Both the position numbers and the translations under genes were made by a program. The notes under the pieces were generated by a model that saw only the letters and a program-made list of their open reading frames with translations, was not told the origin of the DNA and searched no databases. Positions 16,681 to 24,371 of a stretch of 38,189 bases of DNA are shown here, one piece after another (the stretch's first letter is position 1; the number at the start of each line of letters is the position of its first letter). Where the stretch lies: positions 1 to 38,189 of the forward strand of contig JAFSWF010000060.1 in the NCBI GenBank assembly GCA_017444615.1. Direction: 5' to 3'. Origin of the DNA: Paludibacteraceae bacterium (GTDB lineage Bacteria > Bacteroidota > Bacteroidia > Bacteroidales > Paludibacteraceae).

Positions 16681-17127
16681 ATGAAACCATTACAAGAAAT
16701 GACGGTTGCGTTGGCCAGTGACCACGCAGGTTTTGGACTGAAATCGATGATTCTACTGTATTTAGAGCGCGAAGGTGCTAAAGTGATAGATTTTGGATGC
16801 TATTCGATGGAGAGTTGTGATTTTCCTGATTTTGCGCATCCTATGGCCGAGGCCGTAGAGAAGGGCGAATGTGATTTTGGTATAGGTTTTTGCTCCACCG
16901 GCAATGGTATGGCAATAGCTGCGAACCGCTACTCTGGTATTCGTGCCACTGTTTGTTGGGAACCTAAAATGGCGAAGAACGCGCGTCGATTCTTTGATGC
17001 CAATGTGCTCTGTCTGCCCGCAGGGAATATCGCCACGGACAAAGCTTTGGAGGTGCTGCAGAAGTTCTGTGAGACCGATTTTGAGGGTGGACGATATGAA
17101 CGTCGAATCAATAAATTAGCGATATAA
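16681..17127 (+). CDS. rpiB: Ribose-5-phosphate isomerase B
   Basis: 148 residues. SDHAGF (13-18), the catalytic Cys in GFCSTGNGMAIAANR (Cys 71), GIRATVCW and the phosphate-site stretch ANVLCLPAGNI are in the usual order for RpiB/LacAB. It interconverts ribose 5-phosphate and ribulose 5-phosphate in the pentose phosphate pathway. The box reads CSTGNGM where E. coli has CGTGIGM; I regard this as a lineage variation. The DASS symporter gene follows after 13 bases. Confidence 0.94.
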   Translation: MKPLQEMTVALASDHAGFGLKSMILLYLEREGAKVIDFGCYSMESCDFPDFAHPMAEAVEKGECDFGIGFCSTGNGMAIAANRYSGIRATVCWEPKMAKNARRFFDANVLCLPAGNIATDKALEVLQKFCETDFEGGRYERRINKLAI

Positions 17128-17140
17128 AAATACAAAATTA

Positions 17141-18550
17141 ATGAGTAAGCTTAACGTTAAAATGCATATCTTGGCACCGCTGACTGCGTTGGTGGTGCTG
17201 TTCATGTGGTTTGTGCCGAGTTCATTCTTCGGTATTGAGGGGCTGACAGTGGTGCAACAACGTACCATCGCCATTTTCTGCTACGCTGCCCTCATGTGGA
17301 TGTTTGAGATCATTCCCGCATGGGCGACCTCTGTGACGACGATGGTGTTCTTGCTGTTGGCGGTTTCCAATAAGGGCTTCACCACGCCTGAGATGGGTAA
17401 TCTGGTCAACTTCAAGGAGATCATGGGCGCGTTTGCTGACCCGATTATCATGCTTTTCTTAGGTGGCTTTGTGTTGGCTATCTGTGCCAGCAAAGTAGGA
17501 CTGGATGTCGTTCTGGCACGGGTGATGTTAAAGCCCTTTGGCACCAACCCTAAATGGGTGTTACTGGGCTTCTTGACACTCATCAGTGTGATGTCCATGT
17601 TCATGAGTAACACCGCCACTGCTGCGATGATGTTAGCCTTCTTGGCGCCTGTATTACGCACGTTGCCGGCGGATGGTGGAGGACGTGTGAGCTTAGCGAT
17701 GGCCATTCCTATCGCGGCCAATATAGGTGGTTTGGGAACGCCTATTGGTACGCCTCCTAATGCTATCGCTATCGGTCAGTTAGCTGCGATGGATATTAAC
17801 ATCGGCTTCAGTGCTTGGATGGTACGCATGGTGCCGGTGGTGATTATTATGATTCTGTTTGCATGGTGGTTGCTGATGTTTCTTTTCCCCTTTAAGGCAA
17901 AGGATGTGAAGATTGTTATTCAGTCCGACGAGCATCATCATATAGGTTGGAAATTCTGGGTCGTTGCTGTGACGTTCGTTGTTACGATTTTGCTGTGGAT
18001 GACGGGTGAGCTTACTCACCTTAACTCCAACGTGGTAGCGCTGATACCATTTGCTGTCTTTGCGCTCGTAGGTGTTTTCAAACGCGAAGATTTTGCCAAG
18101 ATTGAATGGCATGTATTATGGATGGTAGCCGGTGGATTTGCTATCGGAACAGCGTTGAACAAGACCGGTCTGGCTGCTGCACTGGTAGAAGCGATCCCAT
18201 TCGGTAATTGGTCGGCTATAGCTGTGCTCATCATCGCCGGTGTGCTGGGTTGGTTGCTATCTAACTTCATCTCTCACTCTTCGGCTGCGAACCTCCTGTT
18301 GCCTATTTTGGCGGTAGTAGGAACGGCGATGAGCGAGCAGTTAGGTGCTTTTGGTGGCGTGACCACCTTACTCGTTTGCGTAGCTGCCTCCACTTCCTTC
18401 GCCATGTTACTGCCTATCTCCACGCCACCGAATGCTATTGCCAGTTCGACCGGTTTGATTAAGACTTCGGATATGGCCAAAGTAGGGCTTATCATCGGTT
18501 TGACCGGTGTGGCGTTGGCTTATACTGTGATCATGTTATTCCCGTTCTAA
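17141..18550 (+). CDS. DASS (SLC13) family sodium/dicarboxylate or anion symporter
   Basis: 469 residues with about 11-12 hydrophobic helices. The two DASS clamshell motifs are visible: SNTATAAMML (~156) with GTPIGTPPNAIAIG (~203-216) in the first half, and SHSSAANLLLPIL (~380) with LPISTPPNAIASSTG (~425) in the second. These SNT and TPP motifs bind sodium and the carboxylate substrate. The family imports succinate, malate, citrate, sulfate or phosphate; the substrate cannot be told here. One base separates it from a porin-like gene, suggesting a matched inner/outer membrane uptake pair. Confidence 0.92.
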   Translation: MSKLNVKMHILAPLTALVVLFMWFVPSSFFGIEGLTVVQQRTIAIFCYAALMWMFEIIPAWATSVTTMVFLLLAVSNKGFTTPEMGNLVNFKEIMGAFADPIIMLFLGGFVLAICASKVGLDVVLARVMLKPFGTNPKWVLLGFLTLISVMSMFMSNTATAAMMLAFLAPVLRTLPADGGGRVSLAMAIPIAANIGGLGTPIGTPPNAIAIGQLAAMDINIGFSAWMVRMVPVVIIMILFAWWLLMFLFPFKAKDVKIVIQSDEHHHIGWKFWVVAVTFVVTILLWMTGELTHLNSNVVALIPFAVFALVGVFKREDFAKIEWHVLWMVAGGFAIGTALNKTGLAAALVEAIPFGNWSAIAVLIIAGVLGWLLSNFISHSSAANLLLPILAVVGTAMSEQLGAFGGVTTLLVCVAASTSFAMLLPISTPPNAIASSTGLIKTSDMAKVGLIIGLTGVALAYTVIMLFPF

Positions 18551-18551
18551 G

Positions 18552-20006
18552 ATGAAACGAGTACTAAGTATATGCTTTCTTTTTTCGCTGCTGGCAGTAC
18601 CTGTTATTGCGCAGGATTCTGTCCAAGTAGCGAAGAAAGCGGCGGTGAAGTCGCATCTCAAGCAGCACTTCAAACCCTATGGTTTTATTCGCAACTATTT
18701 TGTCTATGATAGCCGCGAGTCCTATTCTGGCACCGGTGATTTGTATAATTACCAGCCTAAGGATGAGAATTGGAATCAAACGGACGACCCAGCTTTACGC
18801 CAAGATCTGAATGCGCAGAGCACGTTCCGTTTTCTATCCCTTACCACGCGTTTGGGCTTGAATATAGTAGGGTATAAATGGCGTAACACAGAGTTCAGCG
18901 CTAAGATCGAAGCTGACTTTTACGCAGGGCTGAGTACTAAGACCTCTACCGTCAATTCCGCCATCAAGGAATCGCACGCTGTGAGTGGTGTGGCGCAGTT
19001 CCGTCTCCGTCAGGCCTATCTGACACTGGCTTGGGATAGCCTGACGATGGTAGGAGGCAAGGATTTCGCCCGTGTGGACCTGTTGATAGGTCAGACTTGG
19101 CATCCGATGGCGGCAGACTTGTGCGACGTGATTGCTTTGGCTTCCGGTGCGCCATTTGGTCCGTTTAACCGTTCGCCGATGGTGAAGATGGATGCGCGTT
19201 TGGGTAAGTTTGTGACGCTCACCGCGGCAGGGATTTGGCAAATGCAGTACTTGTCTATCGGTCCCGGTAACGTGCAGTCAGCGGAGTATATGCTGTATGG
19301 CAAAACACCGGAGGCGTACGTAGGCTTATCGGTGCACACAAAGGGTTTCTTAATGCGTGCCGGTGCCGATGTGCTGAGTATTCAACCCCGTCATATCGGC
19401 ACAGCCTTGGATGCTATCGGTAATCCTGTCAATGGTACGGATGGCAAACCCTTGCAAATCAAAGTGAATGATCGTATTACCACCGCTTCGCCGTTCGTTT
19501 ATCTGCAATACAAAAAGGGCGAGTTCTCCATTAAAGCGAAGACCATCTTTGCCGAAGCTGGTGAACATATGAACCTTAATGGCGGATACGGCGTGAGTCG
19601 CATCAACGCAGATGGTTCGTACGCGTACACACCTACGCGCACTTCGTCTTCATGGATTAGTATCGTCTATGGTGGTAAAGTGGGTAAGCAAGAGGACAAA
19701 CATCCGCAGAAATTGCAAGGAATCCTATTTGGTGGATATGTGCAGAATTTCGGTACCAAAGAGGCGTTGGTTAGTGCGAGCGAATTCTACTACCCCCGCG
19801 CGAATAATATGAACCGCATGTGGCGTCTTTCTCCAACCTTGCTTTATACGGTAGGGAAGTTCCAATTGGGACTGGAATATGAGATCACATCGGTTCAGTA
19901 CGGCGATAAAGCACAAGGTATGAACTTGGCCAACGGGCTATATGATAAAGGGCTGCACTGGGTCACTAACCACCGCCTGCAACTCATGACAAAATATAAC
20001 TTTTAG
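18552..20006 (+). CDS. Outer-membrane porin-like beta-barrel protein
   Basis: 484 residues. A signal peptide (MKRVLSICFLFSLLAVPVIAQ) is followed by a short Lys/His-rich stretch and PYGFIRNYFVYDSRES, then many amphipathic strands and a terminal LMTKYNF ending in Phe. Within the barrel, FRLRQAYLTLAW and GKDFARVDLLIGQTWHPMA resemble the constriction-loop region of DcaP/phosphoporin-like proteins. The Bacteroidetes homologues are annotated only as porins or hypothetical. Because its ATG is one base after the DASS symporter stop, it may supply that symporter's substrate across the outer membrane (inference). A terminator follows at 20033. Confidence 0.8.
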   Translation: MKRVLSICFLFSLLAVPVIAQDSVQVAKKAAVKSHLKQHFKPYGFIRNYFVYDSRESYSGTGDLYNYQPKDENWNQTDDPALRQDLNAQSTFRFLSLTTRLGLNIVGYKWRNTEFSAKIEADFYAGLSTKTSTVNSAIKESHAVSGVAQFRLRQAYLTLAWDSLTMVGGKDFARVDLLIGQTWHPMAADLCDVIALASGAPFGPFNRSPMVKMDARLGKFVTLTAAGIWQMQYLSIGPGNVQSAEYMLYGKTPEAYVGLSVHTKGFLMRAGADVLSIQPRHIGTALDAIGNPVNGTDGKPLQIKVNDRITTASPFVYLQYKKGEFSIKAKTIFAEAGEHMNLNGGYGVSRINADGSYAYTPTRTSSSWISIVYGGKVGKQEDKHPQKLQGILFGGYVQNFGTKEALVSASEFYYPRANNMNRMWRLSPTLLYTVGKFQLGLEYEITSVQYGDKAQGMNLANGLYDKGLHWVTNHRLQLMTKYNF

Positions 20007-20029
20007 AAAATACATACCCATAAAAATGA

Positions 20030-20143
20030 AAGCAGCCGTCATCGCGACGACTGTTTTTCTTAGGTATTAGTCTGTTTATTTAAGGTACAAAAAAGATTGG
20101 TCTATTTAGTTGGATTTGCTAACTGTAGTTGTCATTTTTAAAT
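20030..20143 (-). ncRNA. Candidate short transcript with no long frame
   Basis: The leftward promoter at 20150-20180 has no gene ahead of it; only ~115 bases separate it from the hairpin at 20033-20053 and from the convergent porin gene. The stretch holds a nine-codon frame (MTTTVSKSN, start at 20136) and otherwise AT-rich sequence. It could be a small RNA, a tiny peptide gene, or the remnant promoter of a lost gene. Evidence is the promoter and hairpin only. Confidence 0.35.
20033..20058 (+). terminator. Terminator after the DASS-porin operon
   Basis: The arms cagccgtc (20033-20040) and gacgactg (20046-20053), with one mismatch, flank a five-base loop and are followed by five T. It closes the rightward run from 10449. 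The same hairpin read leftward could stop the transcript from the promoter at 20150. Confidence 0.72.
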
Positions 20144-20149
20144 CCGATG

Positions 20150-20180
20150 CAAAGGTACTACTTTTTTTTGAATGTGCAAA
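20150..20180 (-). promoter_or_regulatory. Orphan leftward promoter
   Basis: On the minus strand TTTG (complement of 20177-20180) and TACCTTTG (complement of 20150-20157) are 19 bases apart, with the spacer TTCAAAAAAAAGTAG. It is as good a match as the ffh promoter. It points away from the phosphoesterase gene and into the end of the porin gene. Confidence 0.8.
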
Positions 20181-20257
20181 ATTATTTTATATGTTATTCA
20201 GCATATTTTTGGTTTTGCACTACTTTTTTTGCATTTTGTAAGCAAAATAGTGAATTT

Positions 20258-20779
20258 CTACGCCCTCTCCAACTCAATAACTTCTAAATTGTCTATTTTG
20301 GAACCATCAATCGTAAACCGCAGTAAGGTCTGGCAGGGTTGCCAACCTTGTTTGCCGGCTGCACCGGGGTTCATCGTCAAAAAATGATAGAGCGGATCGT
20401 ACTGCACTTTGAGAATATGACTGTGACCGCATACCACAAGGTCAATGCGCATCTTTGGATCGTCAGGGAACATACGCGTACCTTCGAACATATTCCGTAG
20501 GACGGGATTATATCTTCCGGGGTGACCGATGATGTGACCGAGCAACACATTGACCTCTTCTACCTTAAACCGATAGAACTCCTCCAACGAGTATCGCACA
20601 TCGCCGCTATCCATATTTCCATAGACAGCGCGCGTAGGTTTGAACTCACGCAAGGCTTGTAGCACCTCCATCGAACCGATATCACCGGCGTGCCAGATCT
20701 CATCCACCTCTTTGAAATGCTCAAAGACGCGTTTATCTAAATAGCCGTGTGTGTCTGATAATACTCCGATTCGTGTCAT
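20258..20779 (-). CDS. YfcE/MJ0936-type metallophosphoesterase
   Basis: 173 residues with all calcineurin-like metal-binding boxes: VLSDTHG (Asp 9, His 11), WHAGDIG (Asp 33), YGNMD (54-57), GHIIGHPG (~82) and VCGHSH (~118). This is the compact bacterial phosphodiesterase class (YfcE-like), whose physiological substrate is usually unknown. It overlaps the gldF stop by four bases (ATGA), so the two are translationally coupled, though no functional link is known. It is the last gene of the leftward pheT run. Confidence 0.92.
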   Translation of the reverse strand: MTRIGVLSDTHGYLDKRVFEHFKEVDEIWHAGDIGSMEVLQALREFKPTRAVYGNMDSGDVRYSLEEFYRFKVEEVNVLLGHIIGHPGRYNPVLRNMFEGTRMFPDDPKMRIDLVVCGHSHILKVQYDPLYHFLTMNPGAAGKQGWQPCQTLLRFTIDGSKIDNLEVIELERA

Positions 20780-21441
20780 TTCCTTGTCAAATGGTCAATG
20801 GAATAGATTGCCGCCAAAAGGGCGAGGATGATGATGGTGGCGAAGAAAAGCACATCGCGGAGGTCCAAGACGCCGCGCGAAAGGGCGGAGTAGTGGTCCT
20901 GCAAAATCACCCAATAGAGCACAAAACAGCTCAGCGCGCCGGTGATGAAGCAGACAATCTGACTTTTGCTGAACGTGGCGCATAGCAGGCCCAAGGACAT
21001 GAACGTGCCGCTCAGCAGAACAAGACCGATGAACGCACCGGCAAATGCACCGCTATCCAAGTTACCCATCGGTTCGGCCATATACGCCACTACAAAATAG
21101 TGCACGAGGCATGGCAGTAAACCGATTAGCACTAAGGTCCATGCGGCAAAGTACTTACCCAATACTATGCGACTGAGTGAGACAGGCTTTGTACGCAGCA
21201 GATCCCACATTCCGCTTTGTCGCTCTTCGGAGAACAAACGCATCGTCAGCGCTGGACAGAGTAACATGAACAACCACGGACTGAGTTGGAAGAGACCATC
21301 CACTTGGGCGTACCCCGAGTCTATGATATTCCATTGACCCGGGATCACCCAAAGGAAGAGACTGATCGCCAACAGGTACAACCCGATAACTATATACGCA
21401 ATCGGCGTCGAGAAATAATATGCGAGTTCCTTACGGAACAT
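20776..21441 (-). CDS. gldF: GldF-type ABC transporter permease
   Basis: 221 residues with six predicted membrane helices. The start FRKELAYYFSTPIAYIVIGLYLL, the segment NIIDSGYAQVDGLFQLSPWLFM, and PALTMRLFSEERQSG followed by LLRTKPVSLSRIVLGKYFAA match GldF, the ABC-2 permease found with GldA and GldG in Bacteroidetes gliding systems and also present in non-gliding members. No gldG or gldA gene adjoins it: an MFS transporter gene lies upstream and a phosphoesterase downstream. Function in a non-gliding cell is unknown. It could be another ABC-2 permease of the same branch. Confidence 0.82.
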   Translation of the reverse strand: MFRKELAYYFSTPIAYIVIGLYLLAISLFLWVIPGQWNIIDSGYAQVDGLFQLSPWLFMLLCPALTMRLFSEERQSGMWDLLRTKPVSLSRIVLGKYFAAWTLVLIGLLPCLVHYFVVAYMAEPMGNLDSGAFAGAFIGLVLLSGTFMSLGLLCATFSKSQIVCFITGALSCFVLYWVILQDHYSALSRGVLDLRDVLFFATIIILALLAAIYSIDHLTRK

Positions 21442-21443
21442 GT

Positions 21444-21467
21444 ACGAATTTACGATTTGACGATTAG
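21444..21467. repeat. Three 8-base units between gldF and the MFS gene
   Basis: acgaattt, acgatttg and acgattag fill the gap between the MFS stop and the gldF ATG. The last unit contains the MFS stop codon. Confidence 0.65.
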
Positions 21468-22765
21468 TGTTTTACCTCAACGTTCGGGTCAACGGGCGTT
21501 TTGGGGAAGAAAATCCAGAAACTAACAGCCACTACGAGGGCAAAGCCTGCGAAAATGTACCAAGCATGCTTCCAACCGTCCCAAATAGCCAACGGACCTT
21601 GCACTACTACCTCTTGGGCGTTAACAAGTTTATTTACAATCGCTTGCGCGGAAAGGGTACCGATGGTAGCGCCTAAACCGTTGGTCATCATCATGAACAG
21701 ACCCTGAGCCGAAGAACGCTGAGCAGGTTCGGTCTCTTGGTCCACATACAGCGCACCGGAGATGTTGAAGAAATCAAACGCAAAGCCGTAAACGACGCAA
21801 CTCAGCACGAACAGCAGTACTCCCGGGAAACCAGGATCGCCGGCTCCGAAGAAACCAAAGCGGAACACCCAAGCGAACATAGCCATCAGCATCACATTCT
21901 TGATACCGAAGCGTTTCAAGAAGAACGGGATAGTTAAGATACACAACGCCTCGCATATCTGAGAAATAGAAATCAAGATATTCGCGTGCTGTACACCAAA
22001 TGTGCTGGCGAACTCAGAGATGTTCTCAAACGAGGTGATATAAGGGTTGGCGTACGAGTTGGTAACTTGCAAACACATTCCTAACAGCATCGAGAAGATG
22101 AAGAACAACGCCATCTTTTTCTGTTTGAAGAGGGCAAACGCTTTCAGACCCAGCGCCTCTACCAAATCCACATTGCCTTCTACTTTCTTCACCGGACAAG
22201 CAGGTAAGGTGAGCGAATAACCGGCCATCAGCAGACTCAAACCACCACTGAGGATGAATTGCAGCGGTGATGCTTGAATACCTAAAAGATCCACACTCCA
22301 TTCCGCCGCAATGAAACCTACCGTACCAAACACACGAATAGGCGGAAAATCCTTTACGGTGTCCATGCCTTCTTTCACCAACGCATTGAAAGCCACGGAG
22401 TTAGTCAGTGCGATGGTTGGCATATAGAATGCTACCGAAAGGGTGTAAAGGGTGAATAAAGTACTAAACTGCACCTCAAGACCACTTTGTAGGCCGTACC
22501 AACCGGCTGCAATCATGAACGCGCCTGCCAGAAAATGACAGATACTCTGCAGTTTCTGCGCCTCTATCCAGCGGTCCGCTACGATACCCATTAACGCCGG
22601 CATAAAGAGGCTGACGATACCCTGAATAGAGTAGAACCAACCTATCTGATGTGCCATGCCGTGCTTGAACAGGTAAGTACCCATCGAAATCAAGTACGCA
22701 CCCCATACGGCGAACTCCAAGAAGTTAAACACAATCAGACGAATCTGTAACGATCTGTTTTTCAT
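21464..22765 (-). CDS. MFS transporter, nucleoside:H+ symporter (NupG/XapB) type
   Basis: 433 residues with 12 predicted helices. The start RLIVFNFLEFAVWGAYLISMGTYL and GIVADRWI belong to the nucleoside/H+ symporter branch of the MFS (PF03825-like), and TNGLGATIGTLSAQAIV lies in the second half. The branch imports nucleosides across the inner membrane; sugar substrates also occur in Bacteroidetes relatives, so the substrate is tentative. It is 61 bases after prfC, with a hairpin in the gap, and 22 before gldF. Confidence 0.87.
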   Translation of the reverse strand: MKNRSLQIRLIVFNFLEFAVWGAYLISMGTYLFKHGMAHQIGWFYSIQGIVSLFMPALMGIVADRWIEAQKLQSICHFLAGAFMIAAGWYGLQSGLEVQFSTLFTLYTLSVAFYMPTIALTNSVAFNALVKEGMDTVKDFPPIRVFGTVGFIAAEWSVDLLGIQASPLQFILSGGLSLLMAGYSLTLPACPVKKVEGNVDLVEALGLKAFALFKQKKMALFFIFSMLLGMCLQVTNSYANPYITSFENISEFASTFGVQHANILISISQICEALCILTIPFFLKRFGIKNVMLMAMFAWVFRFGFFGAGDPGFPGVLLFVLSCVVYGFAFDFFNISGALYVDQETEPAQRSSAQGLFMMMTNGLGATIGTLSAQAIVNKLVNAQEVVVQGPLAIWDGWKHAWYIFAGFALVVAVSFWIFFPKTPVDPNVEVKH

Positions 22766-22806
22766 AATAATATTATTTTTATGGATTAATGTTTCATCCT
22801 ATGCTG

Positions 22807-22840
22807 CCTCGGAATCCCTATGAGACCTAAAATTCCGAGG
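22807..22840 (-). other. Inverted repeat at the end of prfC
   Basis: Perfect 9-base arms, cctcggaat (22807-22815) and attccgagg (22832-22840), flank a 16-base loop holding the prfC stop codon. There is no T-run after it on either strand, so it may be a transcript-processing or stabilising hairpin rather than a terminator. Confidence 0.5.
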
Positions 22841-24371
22841 TAAAGTGGAACGTGATATGTTTGTAATCTTGCTGCGCCATGTTAAGCACGTACGCGCTAT
22901 CCGCCATAAACACATCCCTTCCTTCTTTGTCGGTGGCCATGTATTGCGCCTTGCGTTTCTTAAAGGTGTCCAGTTCGATCTCACCCTCTTTGTCGGTCAC
23001 TTGTATCCAGCAGGCTTTGTACATTTGTAGGGGTTGCCAACGACATTTGGCTTGGTACTCATGCTCGAGACGGTATTGGATCACTTCGAACTGCAATTGT
23101 CCTACCGTGCCGATTATCTTGCGTCCGTTTAGTTGACTGACGAACAGCTGTGCCACACCTTCATCCATCAATTGCGCCACACCCTTATCGAGCTGTTTCT
23201 GCCGCATCGGATCTGCGTTTTCAATGTATTTAAACATCTCCGGCGAAAAGGACGGCAGACCTTTAAAATGCAGCTTCTCTCCGCTGGTCAGCGTGTCGCC
23301 TATCTTAAAGTTTCCTGTGTCAGGCAGACCCACAATGTCGCCGGCAAACGCTTCATCCACGGTCTCTTTCTTCTGTGCCATAAAACAGGTAGGAGCCGCA
23401 AAACGCATTTGCTGGTCCTTACGCACGTGGTAATAATAGGTATTTCGAAGGAACTTACCGCTGCAAATCTTAAAGAAGGCAATACATGACCGATGGTTCG
23501 GGTCCATGTTCGCATGGATCTTAAAGCAGAACGCTGTGAACTTATCTTCCATCGGTTCTACTGCCCGCTCCTCTGCTTGCACGGGACGAGGCGAAGGTGC
23601 ATTCTCCACAAAGAAATCCAGCAACTCCTGTACGCCGATGGTCTTGTAAGCTGAGCCAAAGAAGACCGGTGCCAAGTCACCCCGCAGGTATGCCTCGCGG
23701 TCAAACGCATCGTACACACCATCTATCATCTCCAATTCTTCTTGCAACTTCGGCGTTAGTTCGGATGGCCGGTTGTTGAGTGCGAAGACAGATTCAAACT
23801 TCAATCCCTGTCCGTTCGCCCAAGTAACAGGAGTGCAATGAATACCGAGTTCGCGTTCCGCTTCGTCCATCAGGTCAAACGGGTCCTTGCCTTCGCGGTC
23901 CATCTTATTCATAAACACCATCACCGGCGTCTTACGCATTCGGCACACCTCCATCAACCGACGCGTCTGCGTCTCCACACCTTTGGCACTATCAATCACA
24001 ACGATCGCACTATCCACGGCTGTCAACGTACGGAACGTATCTTCCGCAAAATCCTGGTGACCCGGCGTGTCAAGAATGTTGATATGATAAACGGTGTCGT
24101 CCTGCTGCGAATGTCCGGGTCCGGAGCCTCTCCGGTAATCAAAGCCCATGACTGAGGTGGCAACAGAGATTCCACGTTGTTTCTCTATCTCCATCCAGTC
24201 GGAGGTCGCCGTCTTGCGGATCTTGTTACTCTTCACGGCACCGGCCACGTGGATAGCACCACCGTAGAGCAGCAGTTTCTCGGTCAGCGTCGTCTTACCT
24301 GCATCAGGGTGCGAGATAATAGCGAACGTCCTACGGCGTAATATTTCCTGTTGATCAGCGGAGGGTAGCAT
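22827..24371 (-). CDS. prfC: Peptide chain release factor 3
   Basis: 514 residues. The GTPase boxes are in order: [11 protein letters not shown] (21-31, G1), EKQRGISV (G2 region), DTPGHQDF (~99, G3) and MNKMDRE (G4). Together with [13 protein letters not shown] and the C-terminal [13 protein letters not shown] these mark RF3 rather than EF-G. RF3 removes RF1/RF2 from the ribosome after termination. Its RF1 partner gene prfA lies in the same window at 29650. Its start overlaps the pheT end by 17 bases. Confidence 0.96.
   Translation of the reverse strand: MLPSADQQEILRRRTFAIISHPDAGKTTLTEKLLLYGGAIHVAGAVKSNKIRKTATSDWMEIEKQRGISVATSVMGFDYRRGSGPGHSQQDDTVYHINILDTPGHQDFAEDTFRTLTAVDSAIVVIDSAKGVETQTRRLMEVCRMRKTPVMVFMNKMDREGKDPFDLMDEAERELGIHCTPVTWANGQGLKFESVFALNNRPSELTPKLQEELEMIDGVYDAFDREAYLRGDLAPVFFGSAYKTIGVQELLDFFVENAPSPRPVQAEERAVEPMEDKFTAFCFKIHANMDPNHRSCIAFFKICSGKFLRNTYYYHVRKDQQMRFAAPTCFMAQKKETVDEAFAGDIVGLPDTGNFKIGDTLTSGEKLHFKGLPSFSPEMFKYIENADPMRQKQLDKGVAQLMDEGVAQLFVSQLNGRKIIGTVGQLQFEVIQYRLEHEYQAKCRWQPLQMYKACWIQVTDKEGEIELDTFKKRKAQYMATDKEGRDVFMADSAYVLNMAQQDYKHITFHFTSEF

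Noticed and set aside
22807-22840. Intrinsic terminator between prfC and the MFS gene
   Set aside because: The stem is good but there is no T-run on the transcribed strand, so it is listed only as an inverted repeat.
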